Assembly: GCA_031259805.1 (NCBI GenBank)
Contig: JAIRKX010000191.1
Location: 1 to 10,137 of the forward strand
Direction: 5' to 3'
Source: Prevotellaceae bacterium
GTDB taxonomy: Bacteria > Bacteroidota > Bacteroidia > Bacteroidales > UBA932
DNA: 10,137 nucleotides
Positions 1 to 5,437 of this stretch are shown in pieces. How positions within the stretch are numbered: the stretch's first letter is position 1; each line of letters opens with the position of its first letter. The translations under genes and the position numbers were made by a program. Below the pieces are notes generated by a model. The model did no database searches. It was not told the origin of the DNA and saw only the letters and a list, made by a program, of their open reading frames with translations.

Positions 1-499
1 AAACGAGGAACCCGATGGGAGTGTAGATGACGCGGATGCGCCAAGGTATGCTGCGAGCAAGAAAGGCTGGGAATTCGGCAACCAAACTTGGAGCGATGCC
101 ATCCAAATCCCCGACTGTAACAAATCAAGTTTTGAGGACAGCTTTACCGACCCGCAATGCCGTAGCTATACCAACAAAGGTAAAACTTATTATTATTACA
201 ATTGGGCGTACGTGCAGGGATATGAAAACCTACTCTGTCCTGGGAATTGGCACGTGCCCTCCCGTAGCGAATTAGAAACAGCATACGATGATTTGTCAGA
301 AAACCCTTTGTCTATTGCATGGGGGCTTCCAGGCTACGCTACAAGTAGTTCCATATACGAAGTGGGCTCGGGTGGAAACGTTTGGACATCGACGGAGCGC
401 GATGCTGCCTACGCATACTACTTGACCTACAATAGCGACGCACTAGCCTTGTACATCACCGCCACGAGCTTCGGGTACCAGGTGCGTTGTGTGCGATAG
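1..499 (+). CDS. FISUMP-domain surface/secreted protein, 3' end (5' truncated by window)
   Basis: The frame starting at base 2 is open from the window edge to the TAG at 497-499, giving about 165 residues of the C-terminus; the true start lies outside. The stretch LCPGNWHVPSRSELE, then VWTSTERDAAYAYYL, and the ending YQVRCVR match the Fibrobacter succinogenes major paralogous (FISUMP) domain, whose usual pattern is CP.GW.VPT...W, then WSST...AYY, then a final VRC(V/I). The upstream part (WSDAIQIPDCNKSSF, then a run of Tyr) is also typical of these proteins. Four or more cysteines fit an exported protein with disulphides. FISUMP proteins are common as surface lipoproteins or secreted proteins in Bacteroidetes, but their function is not established. 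A GTG at 212 could serve as a start, but the uninterrupted, domain-consistent reading upstream argues against it. The gene ends 37 bp before a strong terminator. Confidence 0.85.
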   Translation, partial: NEEPDGSVDDADAPRYAASKKGWEFGNQTWSDAIQIPDCNKSSFEDSFTDPQCRSYTNKGKTYYYYNWAYVQGYENLLCPGNWHVPSRSELETAYDDLSENPLSIAWGLPGYATSSSIYEVGSGGNVWTSTERDAAYAYYLTYNSDALALYITATSFGYQVRCVR

Positions 500-536
500 T
501 TGCAGGAGCTTATTAAATTTTAAGCATTGGTTATAG

Positions 537-569
537 CAGCCGCCCGCGTACGCGGGCGGCTGTTTTTTT
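537..569 (+). terminator. Intrinsic terminator after the FISUMP gene
   Basis: Bases 537-562 form a perfect 26-nt palindrome (arm CAGCCGCCCGCG, centre TA/CG), followed directly by seven T at 563-569. A very GC-rich stem plus a T-tract is a textbook intrinsic terminator. It ends the FISUMP transcript and isolates the downstream repeats and pst-pho operon from it. The CCCGCGTACGCGGG core resembles palindromes that recur between genes in Bacteroidetes, so it may also be a member of a dispersed family. Confidence 0.85.
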
Positions 570-585
570 ATATGAGTTAATTGTG

Positions 586-680
586 CTCCGTCATTCCGAG
601 CGGAGTCGAGGAATCTCCAACCGTCCATTGTCTGAACTTTGATTCTTGTGATTTTTGTGATTTCTTTGATTGCTATTATT
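586..680. repeat. Dispersed intergenic repeat sequences
   Basis: CATTCCGAGCGGAGTCGAGG (592-611) reads in reverse as the RFLDSARNDG signature that many automated annotations report as a spurious ORF; it is a widespread intergenic repeat. It is followed at about 634-672 by an imperfect repeat of GATTCTTGTGATTTTTGTGA type, again of a kind seen between genes in Bacteroidetes. A short hairpin CCCC-TAC-GGGG lies just after, at 681-691. I see no coding potential. The family assignment is from memory of such repeats; a genome-wide search would settle copy number. Confidence 0.5.
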
Positions 681-700
681 CCCCTACGGGGAATGTTAAT

Positions 701-749
701 TGAAAGTTGAAAGTTGAGAATTGTTAGTTCTTAGTTCTTAGTTCATTCC
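701..749 (+). repeat. Heptameric tandem repeat, left flank
   Basis: This tract reads as seven consecutive 7-bp units: TGAAAGT, TGAAAGT, TGAGAAT, TGTTAGT, TCTTAGT, TCTTAGT, TCATTCC. The first six all have T at position 1 and end in T, and position 3 or 5 is usually A. It leads straight into the left arm of the GC-rich inverted repeat. A similar heptad tract in inverted orientation flanks the other side (873-907). Confidence 0.7.
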
Positions 750-867
750 ACCCCCGCCCTACGGGCACCCCCGCCAGCGGGGGAGAGCTACGCAGGTTGC
801 GCTATACAAGGGCTGCCGCCGCACGGCTGTCCCCCGCTGGCGGGGGTGCCGACAGGCGGGGGTGGAT
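747..867. repeat. Long GC-rich interrupted inverted repeat (copy 1)
   Basis: The left arm (about 747-783, starting TCCACCCCCGCC and reaching CCGCCAGCGGGGG) is complementary to the right arm (about 830-866, starting CCCCCGCTGGCGGGGGTG and ending GGCGGGGGTGGA). They are separated by about 46 bp (784-829) that is not part of the repeat. The arms differ by a small indel/mismatch (CTACGGG against GACAG). The same arm sequence occurs as a compact perfect hairpin at 7199-7258, so this is a repeated element rather than a local structure. No ORF lies inside. Possible roles are transcript 3'-end processing, a REP-like element, or a nonautonomous mobile remnant. Confidence 0.8.
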
Positions 868-872
868 TTAAC

Positions 873-907
873 AACTCTCCACTTTCCACTTTCCACTTTC
901 AACTCTT
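873..907 (-). repeat. Heptameric tandem repeat, right flank (inverted)
   Basis: Five 7-bp units in a row: AACTCTC, CACTTTC, CACTTTC, CACTTTC, AACTCTT. Read on the minus strand these become GAAAGTG-like units, matching the TGAAAGT units at 701-714. The two heptad tracts therefore flank the GC-rich inverted repeat in inverted orientation, making the whole 701-907 block symmetrical. Confidence 0.65.
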
Positions 908-923
908 CTGCTCTCCGCCCGGA

Positions 924-940
924 TGTAACCGTTTTGTAAC
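924..940 (+). promoter_or_regulatory. Candidate Pho box upstream of pstB
   Basis: TGTAAC occurs at 924-929 and again at 935-940, a direct repeat with an exact 11-bp period and 5-bp spacer, 58 bp before the pstB ATG. PhoB/PhoP-type regulators of the OmpR family bind direct repeats with about this period (E. coli CTGTCAT, B. subtilis TTAACA). The operon encodes a regulator of that family, so autoregulation here is plausible. The motif itself is not a known consensus for this phylum as far as I know; this is inference from spacing and position. Confidence 0.35.
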
Positions 941-997
941 ACTATTTTCCCTGTTCCGTAATATCGTTCCGTTTATTTTGCAGCAAATAGCGTTGGG

Positions 998-1744
998 ATG
1001 ATTGAAACGAGAAATATTGATTTTTATTACGGAAACTTCCATGCATTGAAGCACATCAGCATGAAAATGGACGTTCATACGGTAACGGCTTTCATCGGGC
1101 CGTCGGGTTGTGGGAAGTCTACGTTTTTGCGGCTGTTCAACCGGATGAACGACTTGATTGACCATACCCGCATGACGGGCGAATGCCTGATCGACGGCCG
1201 GGATATTTACGGGAAATCCGTCGCCATCGACGATTTGCGCAAGCAAGTGGGCATGGTGTTCCAAAAACCGAATCCTTTTCCGAAGTCTGTTTTCGAGAAT
1301 GTGGCTTACGGCTTGCGGATAAACGGCGTACATAACCGGTCGTTTATTGCGCAACGGGTAGAGGAATCGTTGCGGGCGGCGGCGCTTTGGGAGGAAGTCA
1401 AGGATGCGTTGAAGAAATCGGCGTTTGCCCTCTCCGGCGGGCAGCAGCAACGGCTTTGCATTGCGCGCGCGCTGGCCGTCTCGCCGTCGATTCTACTGAT
1501 GGACGAGCCGGCGTCGGCGCTCGACCCGATTTCTACCTCTAAGATCGAGGAATTGATTTACCGCCTGAAAACGGACTATACGATTGTCATCGTAACGCAC
1601 AATATGCAGCAGGCGGCGCGCGTGAGCGACAAAACCGGCTTTTTCATGTTAGGCGAATTAGTCGAATTTAATGATACGAAAAAAATATTTTTAAGCCCGG
1701 AGAAAGAACAAACGCAAAATTATATCACCGGACGATTCGGATAA
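998..1744 (+). CDS. pstB: Phosphate ABC transporter ATP-binding protein PstB
   Basis: This is the ATPase subunit of the high-affinity phosphate importer PstSCAB; as a cytoplasmic dimer on the PstCA permease it hydrolyses ATP to drive phosphate uptake. The 248-residue protein has the usual family length. Visible motifs are the Walker A GPSGCGKST (34-42), the Q-loop region VFQKPNPFPKSVFENV (starting about residue 87), which is characteristic of PstB, the ABC signature LSGGQQQRLCIARAL (145-159), Walker B ILLMDEPASALDP (165-177), and the switch histidine H201 in VTHNMQQAARVSD. The start at 998 gives the typical PstB N-terminus (MIETRNIDFYYGNFHAL). It leads a four-gene cluster and is followed 10 bp later by phoU. 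The genes pstS, pstC and pstA, which usually precede it, are absent from the window; the region upstream is a repeat mosaic. A direct repeat at 924-940 may be its operator. Confidence 0.96.
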   Translation: MIETRNIDFYYGNFHALKHISMKMDVHTVTAFIGPSGCGKSTFLRLFNRMNDLIDHTRMTGECLIDGRDIYGKSVAIDDLRKQVGMVFQKPNPFPKSVFENVAYGLRINGVHNRSFIAQRVEESLRAAALWEEVKDALKKSAFALSGGQQQRLCIARALAVSPSILLMDEPASALDPISTSKIEELIYRLKTDYTIVIVTHNMQQAARVSDKTGFFMLGELVEFNDTKKIFLSPEKEQTQNYITGRFG

Positions 1745-1754
1745 ATGGAGAATT

Positions 1755-2450
1755 ATGAAATATAGTGAAAAAGAATTGCAGACGCTGAAAGAAGAAGTCA
1801 GCGAAATGTGGACGCTGGTATTGTCGCAGTTGGAGAAGGCGAAACAGGCATTCCTGCAGGGCGACGTGGCATTGGCGCGCGAAGTCGTCCGTCGCGAAAA
1901 GCAAGTAGATGCCTTTGAACTCAAAATCGACAGCGATTGCGAGAATTACATTGCGTTGTTTAGCCCCGTTGCCGTCGATTTACGGCTGGTACTGTCATTA
2001 ATCAGGATAAGCATCACGCTGGAGCGTATCGGGGATTTTGCCGAAAGTATAGCTCATCATGTGATTGATAACGACTGTCACGACATTGACCTGAGCATCC
2101 TCGACGAGTTGCAGCTCGAAAAGATGTTCGACATCGTCATTACAATGCTCTCGGACAGCTTTGTGGCATTGGAGTCGGAAAATACCAAAATAGCCGGCAG
2201 AATCCTGTCGAAAGACAACGAAATCGACCAGCTTTATTACCGTTCGCTGGATATTCTGACCAATTATTTGCAGCAGGCCCCGGCGCATATCCGTGATGGA
2301 TTGAAAACATTCACGCTGATCCGCAAGCTCGAACGCATTGGCGACCATTGCAGCAATATCGTCGAGGAAATTGTTTTTTATGTGGATGCCAAAGTACTGA
2401 AACATGGCGGGAAAAAAACCGTCGTCCCCCAAACCGAATCCGATTGCTAA
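1755..2450 (+). CDS. phoU: Phosphate signalling protein PhoU
   Basis: PhoU is a cytoplasmic, peripheral-membrane helical protein that connects the Pst transporter with the PhoR-type kinase, keeping the Pho response off when phosphate is plentiful. The 231 residues cover the two tandem three-helix PhoU domains. The metal-binding signature appears once per repeat, as ERIGDFAESIAHHV (90-103) and ERIGDHCSNIVEEIVFYV (193-210). The length agrees with the family (about 215-240). The start ATG lies 10 bp after the pstB stop, so the two are almost certainly co-transcribed. The C-terminal tail after residue 215 is Lys/Pro/Ser-rich and overlaps nothing real downstream. All motif residues look intact. 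Confidence 0.95.
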   Translation: MKYSEKELQTLKEEVSEMWTLVLSQLEKAKQAFLQGDVALAREVVRREKQVDAFELKIDSDCENYIALFSPVAVDLRLVLSLIRISITLERIGDFAESIAHHVIDNDCHDIDLSILDELQLEKMFDIVITMLSDSFVALESENTKIAGRILSKDNEIDQLYYRSLDILTNYLQQAPAHIRDGLKTFTLIRKLERIGDHCSNIVEEIVFYVDAKVLKHGGKKTVVPQTESDC

Positions 2451-2454
2451 TACG

Positions 2455-2462
2455 TATCTTTG
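2455..2462 (+). promoter_or_regulatory. Possible internal -7 promoter element before the regulator gene
   Basis: TATCTTTG matches the Bacteroidetes -7 consensus TAnnTTTG exactly. It sits 4 bp before the ATG at 2467, so a transcript from it would begin at or very near the start codon and be leaderless. I find no TTTG at the expected -33 distance (a TTG at 2444-2446 is too close). It may be a secondary promoter or a chance match inside an otherwise continuous operon. Confidence 0.3.
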
Positions 2463-2466
2463 TAAG

Positions 2467-3165
2467 ATGAAAGTAAAAAATAAATCTCTGCCGAAAATCC
2501 TCGTAGCAGACGACGAGCCTGTTATTTGTGAAATTCTGGCATTTAATCTGGCCAACGAAGGCTATGAGACAACGTGCGTCCATTCGGCGGAAGAGGCGCT
2601 GCAAAAACTGACGTCCGGGCACAAGCTGATCTTACTGGATGTGATGATGGGCGGCATGTCGGGCTACCGGCTGGCCGAAACCCTGCGGCAACGCAAGAAC
2701 CACATCCCGATTATTTTCCTGACCGCGAAAGATACGGAAAACGACATGCTGACCGGCTTTTCCGTCGGTGGCGACGATTATATTTCCAAACCGTTTTCGA
2801 TCAAAGAAGTCCTTGCCCGTGTGAGGGCCGTGATGAAACGCATCGCCGCGACCGATGCCAAACCCGACAAACGGGTGTTCGAGGGTATCATCATTGATTT
2901 TGAATTGAAGGAATTGTTCCTCGACAACCAGCGTATTCCCTTGACCAAAACGGAATTTGAAATCGTCGCCATGCTTTCCGAAAATCCCGACCGGATTTAT
3001 TCCCGGGAAGAAATCATCGACCGGATTTGGCAGGAAACGCCCTATATCACCGAGCGTACGGTCGACGTACATATTACTCGCTTACGCAAAAAATTGGGCG
3101 CATGGGCGTCCATTATATCCAACCGCACCGGCTTCGGCTACCGCTTTACCATTCCCAATAAATGA
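2467..3165 (+). CDS. OmpR/PhoB-family response regulator (Pho regulon regulator)
   Basis: This is a DNA-binding response regulator, probably the PhoB/PhoP counterpart that activates phosphate-starvation genes after phosphorylation by the kinase encoded next. The 232-residue protein has a receiver domain with acidic pair D15-D16, phospho-acceptor D58 (LILLDVMM), T86 (IIFLTAKD) and K108 (YISKPFS). A winged-helix trans_reg_C domain follows (about 135-230), ending RTVDVHITRLRKKL...RTGFGYRF. The start at 2467 was chosen because it puts the first strand (KILVADDEP) about ten residues in, as is normal; an upstream ATG at 2404 would overlap phoU by 47 bp and add an unrelated tail. One oddity: the residue four after D58 is Gly (G62) where most receivers have Pro. 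The stop overlaps the kinase start (ATGA), indicating translational coupling. Confidence 0.93.
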   Translation: MKVKNKSLPKILVADDEPVICEILAFNLANEGYETTCVHSAEEALQKLTSGHKLILLDVMMGGMSGYRLAETLRQRKNHIPIIFLTAKDTENDMLTGFSVGGDDYISKPFSIKEVLARVRAVMKRIAATDAKPDKRVFEGIIIDFELKELFLDNQRIPLTKTEFEIVAMLSENPDRIYSREEIIDRIWQETPYITERTVDVHITRLRKKLGAWASIISNRTGFGYRFTIPNK

Positions 3166-4895
3166 CCGCCAATTACAAACAAAAATTATTCCTCTACTTC
3201 GTCGTCATCTTTACGGTATTTACCGCCGGCATCTTTTTTTTCGAACAATCGCGCGAGCGGAAACATAAAACCATCGCCCTCGAAGAAAAATTAGACGCCT
3301 ATGCAGGCATGGTCGATGCCGCATTACGGCAGGACAGTACATTCGCCTTGCCCCTGCGGTTATTCCCGGCAAACATCCGCCTGACGATTATTGACCGGCA
3401 GGGAATTGTGCTGTTCGATAATGCCATCACGGAAACCGCCCGGATGGAAAACCATGCCCACCGCCCCGAAATAGCCGCCGCCCGCGAAACAGGCAGGGGT
3501 AGCGACATCCGCATCTCGGCCTCCAACGACAAGGAATATTTGTATTACGCCAAACAATTCAACCGCTACTATATTCGCGTAGCGCTGCCCTACGACCTGC
3601 AGGTGCGGCATTTCCTGAAGGCCGACAAACTGTTTCTGTACTACCTCGTAGCGCTGTTTGTCATCATTCTGTTTATCATTAATATTGTCGCCAGTCGTTT
3701 TGGCAAGTCTATTAAGCAGCTGCGCGATTTTACCCTGTCGATGGAACATCCTGAAGTCGGCCGGCTTCAGGCGTCGTATGCGTCGCCCCCTGCGTCGTTT
3801 CCACAGGACGAATTGGGCGAAATAGGCGCGAAAATTGCGGAGAACTACCGGAAACTGGCAGAAAGCCGGAAAGTCATTATCCTCGAACGGGAAAAACTGC
3901 TACAACACGTCCACAGTTCGGAGGAGGGCATTTGTTTCTTCTCGGCTTCGCACGCCGTCGAATTTTACAACGGATTGTTTATTCAATACTTGAATACGAT
4001 TACCGATGCGGCGGGCATCGACCCCGCCATGGTATTGACCGATCCGGCATTCGCCCCAATTGTATCCTTTTTGCAAAACCACAAACCGCAGGAAGCGTAC
4101 TTTGAAACGCAAATCGACCGGCAGGGGAAAATTTTCGCCGTCCGCGTCAATGTGTTTGACGATAATGGTTTTGAAATCATTATTAACGACATCACCACGC
4201 CCGAAAAAACACGCCAGTTGAAACAGGAAATGACCGGCAATATCACCCACGAACTTCGTACGCCGGTAACCGGTATCCGCGGATGCCTCGAAACGATTTT
4301 GGAACACAAGCTGGAGACTGAAAAAAGAGATTATTTCATCCGTAGCGCCTATAATCAGGTGCTGACGCTATCCGATCTAATTCGCGACATGAGTTTAATC
4401 ACCAAAATGGAAGGCGCGCCGCAGTCGTTCAAACTGGAGTCCGTCGGCATCGGTGCGCTGCTCGACGATCTGAAGAACGATTTGGAGATTCCGCTACAGG
4501 AAAAAAACATCCGCCTGACATGGTCGATAGCCGACGAGGTAACCGTCAAAGGCAACCGCAACCTGCTCTATTCCATCTTCCGCAACCTGACCGACAACGT
4601 CATTCGCCACACCGGATCCAACGTTACCGTAGTCATTCACTTGTATAACGAAGATAAGGATTTCTATTATTTCTCGTATGCCGACAACGGCCCCGGCATC
4701 CCCGACGAACAACACCTCAACCGCCTCTTCGAACGTTTTTACCGCATCAGCGAAGGACGCACGCGCGACACCGGCGGCTCCGGCCTCGGACTGTCGATTG
4801 TGAAAAACGCCGTCGCCTTCCACAGTGGAACGATCGTCGCCAAAAACAAAGCCGGCGGCGGACTGGAATTCCTCTTTAAACTGCAGAAAGCCTAA
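3162..4895 (+). CDS. Membrane sensor histidine kinase, PhoR-like
   Basis: A 577-residue membrane histidine kinase that should phosphorylate the preceding regulator. There is a transmembrane helix near residues 8-27, an extracytoplasmic segment of about 130 residues, a second helix near 157-177, a linker rich in charged helix (about 178-245), a PAS-like region (about 245-347), and the catalytic core. Catalytic motifs are complete: H-box NITHELRTPVTGIRG with H363; N-box SIFRNLTDNVIRHTG with N475/N479; G1 box DNGPGIP (508-514); F-box region FERFYR; and G2 GGSGLGLSIVK (538-548). Its start overlaps the regulator's stop by 4 bp. It is longer than E. coli PhoR because of the periplasmic domain, a layout common in Bacteroidetes and Firmicutes PhoR. 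The phosphate role rests on the pstB-phoU context, since the sensor domain itself does not reveal its ligand. It closes the operon; no obvious terminator hairpin follows directly. Confidence 0.92.
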   Translation: MTANYKQKLFLYFVVIFTVFTAGIFFFEQSRERKHKTIALEEKLDAYAGMVDAALRQDSTFALPLRLFPANIRLTIIDRQGIVLFDNAITETARMENHAHRPEIAAARETGRGSDIRISASNDKEYLYYAKQFNRYYIRVALPYDLQVRHFLKADKLFLYYLVALFVIILFIINIVASRFGKSIKQLRDFTLSMEHPEVGRLQASYASPPASFPQDELGEIGAKIAENYRKLAESRKVIILEREKLLQHVHSSEEGICFFSASHAVEFYNGLFIQYLNTITDAAGIDPAMVLTDPAFAPIVSFLQNHKPQEAYFETQIDRQGKIFAVRVNVFDDNGFEIIINDITTPEKTRQLKQEMTGNITHELRTPVTGIRGCLETILEHKLETEKRDYFIRSAYNQVLTLSDLIRDMSLITKMEGAPQSFKLESVGIGALLDDLKNDLEIPLQEKNIRLTWSIADEVTVKGNRNLLYSIFRNLTDNVIRHTGSNVTVVIHLYNEDKDFYYFSYADNGPGIPDEQHLNRLFERFYRISEGRTRDTGGSGLGLSIVKNAVAFHSGTIVAKNKAGGGLEFLFKLQKA

Positions 4896-4988
4896 ACCGG
4901 CTGAGAAATAACAAGCATTCAGAATACCCACGAGGATTATTTTAAGAAAAGTTCACATAAACTATACATACAATCCATCAAAAGCATT

Positions 4989-4996
4989 TATCTTTG
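4989..4996 (+). promoter_or_regulatory. Bacteroidetes -7 promoter element (TATCTTTG)
   Basis: An exact TAnnTTTG match in AT-rich DNA 94 bp after the kinase stop. Transcription would start at about 5001-5004, roughly 20 bp before the ATG of a 73-codon ORF at 5021. No clear TTTG is present at the -33 position, so the promoter would be of the -7-only type. It marks the start of an independent transcription unit between the pho operon and the lipoprotein gene. Confidence 0.45.
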
Positions 4997-5020
4997 TAAC
5001 TTGAAATATTTTAATAAACT

Positions 5021-5242
5021 ATGATATTCATCAGTTATATAGCACGTTATTTATGCCTTCTAACGTATTTCATGCGTTACGGCGCTTTTTTGTGGCTCTG
5101 TAGCTGGTTCTCTTTCCCCGTTTATCGGGTCTATGCTCCCCCTGCGCCGTTTATTCGGATATCCATTTGGACGCTGGGGAAAAACAACTTTGACAGGCAG
5201 AGCCATTGCCTATCTCTTGCGGCAATGGCTATAACCAAATAA
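5021..5242 (+). CDS. Doubtful small ORF, hydrophobic N-terminus
   Basis: A 73-codon ORF that I do not recognise. Its N-terminal half is strongly hydrophobic and aromatic (FISYIARYLCLLTYFMRYGAFLWLCSWFSF), which would make one or two membrane segments; the C-terminal part is of no clear type (TLGKNNFDRQSH). In favour: a good -7 element lies 25 bp upstream and the ORF ends next to a terminator-like hairpin. Against: no recognised family, no good ribosome-binding context, and the last codons run through the stem-loop at 5201-5230, which is unusual for a conserved coding sequence. The same stretch could be an untranslated small RNA or a decayed gene. It is included so the 542-bp gap between kinase and lipoprotein is accounted for. 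Confidence 0.25.
   Translation: MIFISYIARYLCLLTYFMRYGAFLWLCSWFSFPVYRVYAPPAPFIRISIWTLGKNNFDRQSHCLSLAAMAITK
5201..5230 (+). other. Stem-loop, 10-bp perfect arms
   Basis: AGCCATTGCC (5201-5210) pairs perfectly with GGCAATGGCT (5221-5230) across a 10-nt loop. No T-tract follows directly, so alone it is not a standard terminator. With the hairpin immediately downstream it makes a tandem-hairpin end for any transcript starting near 5000. Confidence 0.6.
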
Positions 5243-5271
5243 ATAGCGCTATTGTAACAGCGCATTTATTT
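5237..5271. terminator. Terminator-like hairpin with A-rich and T-rich arms
   Basis: AAATAAATAGCGCT (5237-5250) pairs with AGCGCATTTATTT (5259-5271), with one bulged A and an 8-nt loop ATTGTAAC. The GC core is flanked by an A-rich 5' arm and a T-rich 3' arm, the shape of a bidirectional intrinsic terminator, though the T run is interrupted. It would end a transcript from the 4989 promoter or late readthrough from the pho operon. Confidence 0.45.
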
Positions 5272-5280
5272 CAAAGATGT

Positions 5281-5437
5281 TGTGTAAGGACTTATATCGA
5301 CACGTAAAAACCCCCTGTAGCGCTAAAGTACCCTTATATAGCAGTCCGGCTACAACAGGTGAATGTGCATCATGCACGAAAAAAGGGAAAAATTTAAAAA
5401 AATTAAATAAAATAAATAAAATAATATATATACGATC
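5281..5437 (+). promoter_or_regulatory. Structured, A-rich leader region of the lipoprotein gene
   Basis: The region before the lipoprotein start can fold: CCTG-TAGC (5314-5321) pairs with GCTA-CAA-CAGG (5349-5359, three-base bulge), enclosing a nested GCTA/TAGC helix (5322-5325 with 5339-5342). A separate hairpin GTGCA-TCA-TGCAC follows at 5365-5377. From 5378 to 5432 the strand is almost only A and T, with A-rich runs that favour translation initiation in Bacteroidetes. I cannot match it to a known riboswitch class, and I see no clear TAnnTTTG promoter, so the start of transcription is unknown. Confidence 0.35.

Noticed and set aside
27..275. 82-codon plus-strand ORF at the left edge
   Set aside because: It overlaps the FISUMP reading frame, which has clear domain motifs; this one is a low-complexity shadow frame.
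443..628. 61-codon minus-strand ORF with RFLDSARNDG and PPAYAGG
   Set aside because: These strings are translations of known-type dispersed intergenic repeats and a terminator palindrome, not a protein.
701..907. Possible CRISPR array, from the short repeats around 700-907
   Set aside because: The repeats are contiguous 7-mers without unique spacers, and there are no cas genes; this is not a CRISPR array.
899..1450. 183-codon minus-strand ORF opposite pstB
   Set aside because: It is antisense to a motif-complete PstB; long antisense frames are common in GC-balanced genes and no family is apparent.
2404..2466. Upstream ATG extending the response regulator by 21 residues
   Set aside because: The extension overlaps phoU by 47 bp and adds a Pro/Lys-rich tail not seen in the family; the ATG at 2467 places the receiver domain normally.
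1998..2555. 185-codon minus-strand ORF opposite phoU and the regulator
   Set aside because: Antisense shadow spanning two well-supported genes, without domain signals.
5314..5359. tRNA-like or known riboswitch fold in the lipoprotein leader
   Set aside because: There is no T-loop GTTCRA motif and no acceptor stem, and I could not match the conserved loops of preQ1, c-di-GMP, TPP or cobalamin riboswitches.
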